NCBI GenBank assembly: GCA_046309815.1
Contig: JBKCOJ010000007.1
Location: forward strand, 1 to 64,000
DNA from: CAITNM01 sp021298215
GTDB lineage: Bacteria > Pseudomonadota > Alphaproteobacteria > Paracaedibacterales > CAITNM01
Length of the DNA stretch: 64,000 nt
Direction of reading: 5' to 3'
The position numbers and the translations under genes are program-made. The notes beneath the pieces were generated by a model that saw nothing but the letters and a program-made list of their open reading frames with translations, ran no database searches and was not told where the DNA came from. Shown here piece by piece: positions 62,777 to 64,000 of the stretch; position 1 is the stretch's first letter; every line of letters starts with the position of its first letter.

Positions 62777-64000
62777 ATGAAAAAATCATGGCGAATATAT
62801 TTTATCCTGGTCGTAGGCTTATTGTCTGACCAACCCTTTTTTGGCAGCTTAGCATTTGCAAGCACAAGATCAACGATCCGCTTTTCCCTTTCAAGAGGTC
62901 CTGATATACACCCAATATTCTTTGATGAGAGGATGTTGCTCTTCGGGAGCTCCGGAGCTTTGACTTCTACAGCAGCCGATTCTAGTACTACTTTTGTACA
63001 TCGAAGAGACCTTTCTGCTAGAGGCGTCGATAATAACATGATTAACGAGCCAGCAGAAGCAGCCTCCCCAGAACATCAGCCAGCAGTTACTGATGCCGTA
63101 GAGCGTCTCCCTCTCTCCGTTGTACACTGCTGGATAACTGAAGAGCTAGCAAAGTTTGAGCCAATACATCTGCCTGCTTTTATAAATACCGTAAAATATC
63201 TCACATACGGCTTGAATGAATACAATAAACGATGTCTGAGCATAGCCCTTGCGAAGATTAATCCAGAAAATCTGTCTGATTTTACAGACGCCGTAGAACG
63301 CCTCTCGCCAGACAGTGATGACTCTTATAAACGGTGGCTATTTGAGGAGCTATTAAACGTTGAGCCAGAACATCTACATGCTTTTACAGAGGCAGCAAAC
63401 CGCCTCACGCTAGGGATGGAGGAAATAGAAAAAAAGGTCCTCATTTGCCAACTAATAAATGTAAAACCAAAACATCGATCCGCTTTTGTAGACACCTTAA
63501 AACGCCTCTCGATAGGCGTGAGTAACTCTTATAAAAGTGTCATAGGTGAGGAGCTAGAAGAAGTAGAACAAGAACATCTGTCAGCATTTGCAGACACCGT
63601 AGTACCTCTCTCGCTAGGCATGGATCAATACGATAAAAGACGCCTGATTAGTGTACTTGCAAAAGTAGAGCCAGTACGCCTTCCCCTTGTTGGAGAGAGG
63701 GTTGCAAAGAGAATCGAATGTCTCTCTCAAGGCATGGATTTCCACAATAAAGCGAGCCTGAGCAGAGCACTAGTAAAAGTAGGGAAAGTAAAACCAGAAC
63801 ACCTGTCAGCATTTGCAGACACTCTACACTCCCTCTCTCAAGGTATGGATAAAGATGATAAAGCTCGCGTGTTTGAGACGCTAACATGGGTAAGTTCACT
63901 AGATGTGCTAGCTTTTGTAGAATCCGTAGAGTTCCTCTCGCGCGACATGGATGGAAAAAGTAAAGCCCTACTGATTGAGAGGACTCGGGCAGAAATACCG
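62777..64000 (+). CDS. Secreted 34-residue-repeat protein, cut by the window edge
   Basis: An open frame starts with ATG 62777 (GAGG six bases upstream) and runs to the last base without a stop: at least 408 residues, 3' end missing. Residues 1-28 look like a signal peptide (YFILVVGLL, then GSLAFAS). A Ser/Thr-rich linker (about 30-100) follows. Then come about nine units with the pattern PEHLxAFxDTVxRLSxGMDxxxK followed by xxLxxxLAKVE (most exactly 34 residues, one longer). The helix-turn-helix periodicity predicts a solenoid. The length of 34 is shared with TPR, PPR and TAL repeats, but none of their consensus residues fit. It is likely a member of a lineage-specific repeat family. Confidence 0.8.
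   Translation, partial: MKKSWRIYFILVVGLLSDQPFFGSLAFASTRSTIRFSLSRGPDIHPIFFDERMLLFGSSGALTSTAADSSTTFVHRRDLSARGVDNNMINEPAEAASPEHQPAVTDAVERLPLSVVHCWITEELAKFEPIHLPAFINTVKYLTYGLNEYNKRCLSIALAKINPENLSDFTDAVERLSPDSDDSYKRWLFEELLNVEPEHLHAFTEAANRLTLGMEEIEKKVLICQLINVKPKHRSAFVDTLKRLSIGVSNSYKSVIGEELEEVEQEHLSAFADTVVPLSLGMDQYDKRRLISVLAKVEPVRLPLVGERVAKRIECLSQGMDFHNKASLSRALVKVGKVKPEHLSAFADTLHSLSQGMDKDDKARVFETLTWVSSLDVLAFVESVEFLSRDMDGKSKALLIERTRAEIP

Noticed and set aside
62777..64000. Resemblance of the 34-residue units to TAL effector repeats
   Set aside because: Only the length and a PEHLxAFA/PEQVVAIA likeness agree; the GGKQAL core and base-reading positions are missing.
1..64000. CRISPR arrays, rRNA operon, complete insertion sequences or prophage
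   Set aside because: No regular spaced repeats, rRNA sequence, transposase gene with terminal repeats or phage structural genes were seen; the Rpn-type gene is the only transposase-related protein.

Overview
The window is AT-rich bacterial chromosome, densely coding on both strands. Several features point to an alphaproteobacterium. DksA has the one-cysteine form usual in that class. There is a (broken) NDUFA12 complex I accessory gene, an alphaproteobacterial-type psd-pssA pair with a GS pyruvoyl site, RpoH with its own box, and a class IIA HAD protein of the TIGR01459 type. Many secreted proteins of unknown function, Sel1-like and other helical repeat proteins, type VI secretion genes and dispersed palindromes suggest a host-associated lineage, perhaps a Holosporales-like endosymbiont of protists. 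That placement is inference from gene content, not a phylogeny.

Layout. 0.4-5 kb: a secreted unknown protein, phospholipid synthesis genes psd-pssA and a secreted esterase. 4.5-8.7 kb: a complete tripartite drug efflux operon (TolC-type lipoprotein, EmrA, EmrB) with repeats inserted between emrA and emrB. 9-13.5 kb: an FlhF-like GTPase, a frameshifted NDUFA12 gene, rluD, a secreted acidic protein with sixteen 21-bp repeats, yraN and a BON lipoprotein. 13.7-22 kb: an AmpG-type permease, tRNA-Ser(UGA), a Cache-HAMP class III cyclase, a HAD protein, and rpoH followed by an anion permease and a periplasmic-binding protein. 22-27.5 kb: an Atm1-like exporter, a small secreted protein and a cytochrome bd operon with two tiny subunits missed by ordinary ORF cut-offs (CydX and a CydP-like peptide). 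27.5-32.2 kb: a secreted unknown, an aromatic amino acid permease, a DUF6314 protein, a frameshifted secreted gene and a LOG protein. 32.3-39.5 kb: vgrG with a MORN-type partner, lepB, a patatin, tsaD and a Bcr/CflA transporter.

39.6-48.4 kb is the most unusual part. Two tandem paralogous secreted proteins carry an OTU-like cysteine protease signature split by a very long helical insert. They are followed by an Rpn-type nuclease with a signal peptide, then by tssF-tssG. 48.4-53.6 kb is a run of secreted proteins on the minus strand: a frameshifted metallo-beta-lactamase-fold protein, Sel1-like proteins, and two proteins that share a duplicated 155-bp promoter and signal-peptide cassette. 53.6-62.1 kb returns to housekeeping genes (lone hicB, rsmA, aminopeptidase P, dksA, M23 endopeptidase, dnaB), mixed with a methyltransferase that appears to have a signal peptide. 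The window ends in a secreted protein of 34-residue repeats that runs off the right edge.

Functional reading: efflux, cytochrome bd and phospholipid genes are ordinary housekeeping. The vgrG, tssF and tssG genes, the OTU-like pair, patatin and esterase, Sel1 and repeat proteins and the secreted Rpn and methyltransferase proteins form a plausible set of host-facing factors. Three genes (NDUFA12, the MBL-fold protein and the 31-kb secreted protein) are each split by a single apparent frameshift, which suggests ongoing gene decay or assembly errors. Palindromic repeats of at least three sequence families, some with covarying stems, fill most intergenic gaps and reach into gene ends.
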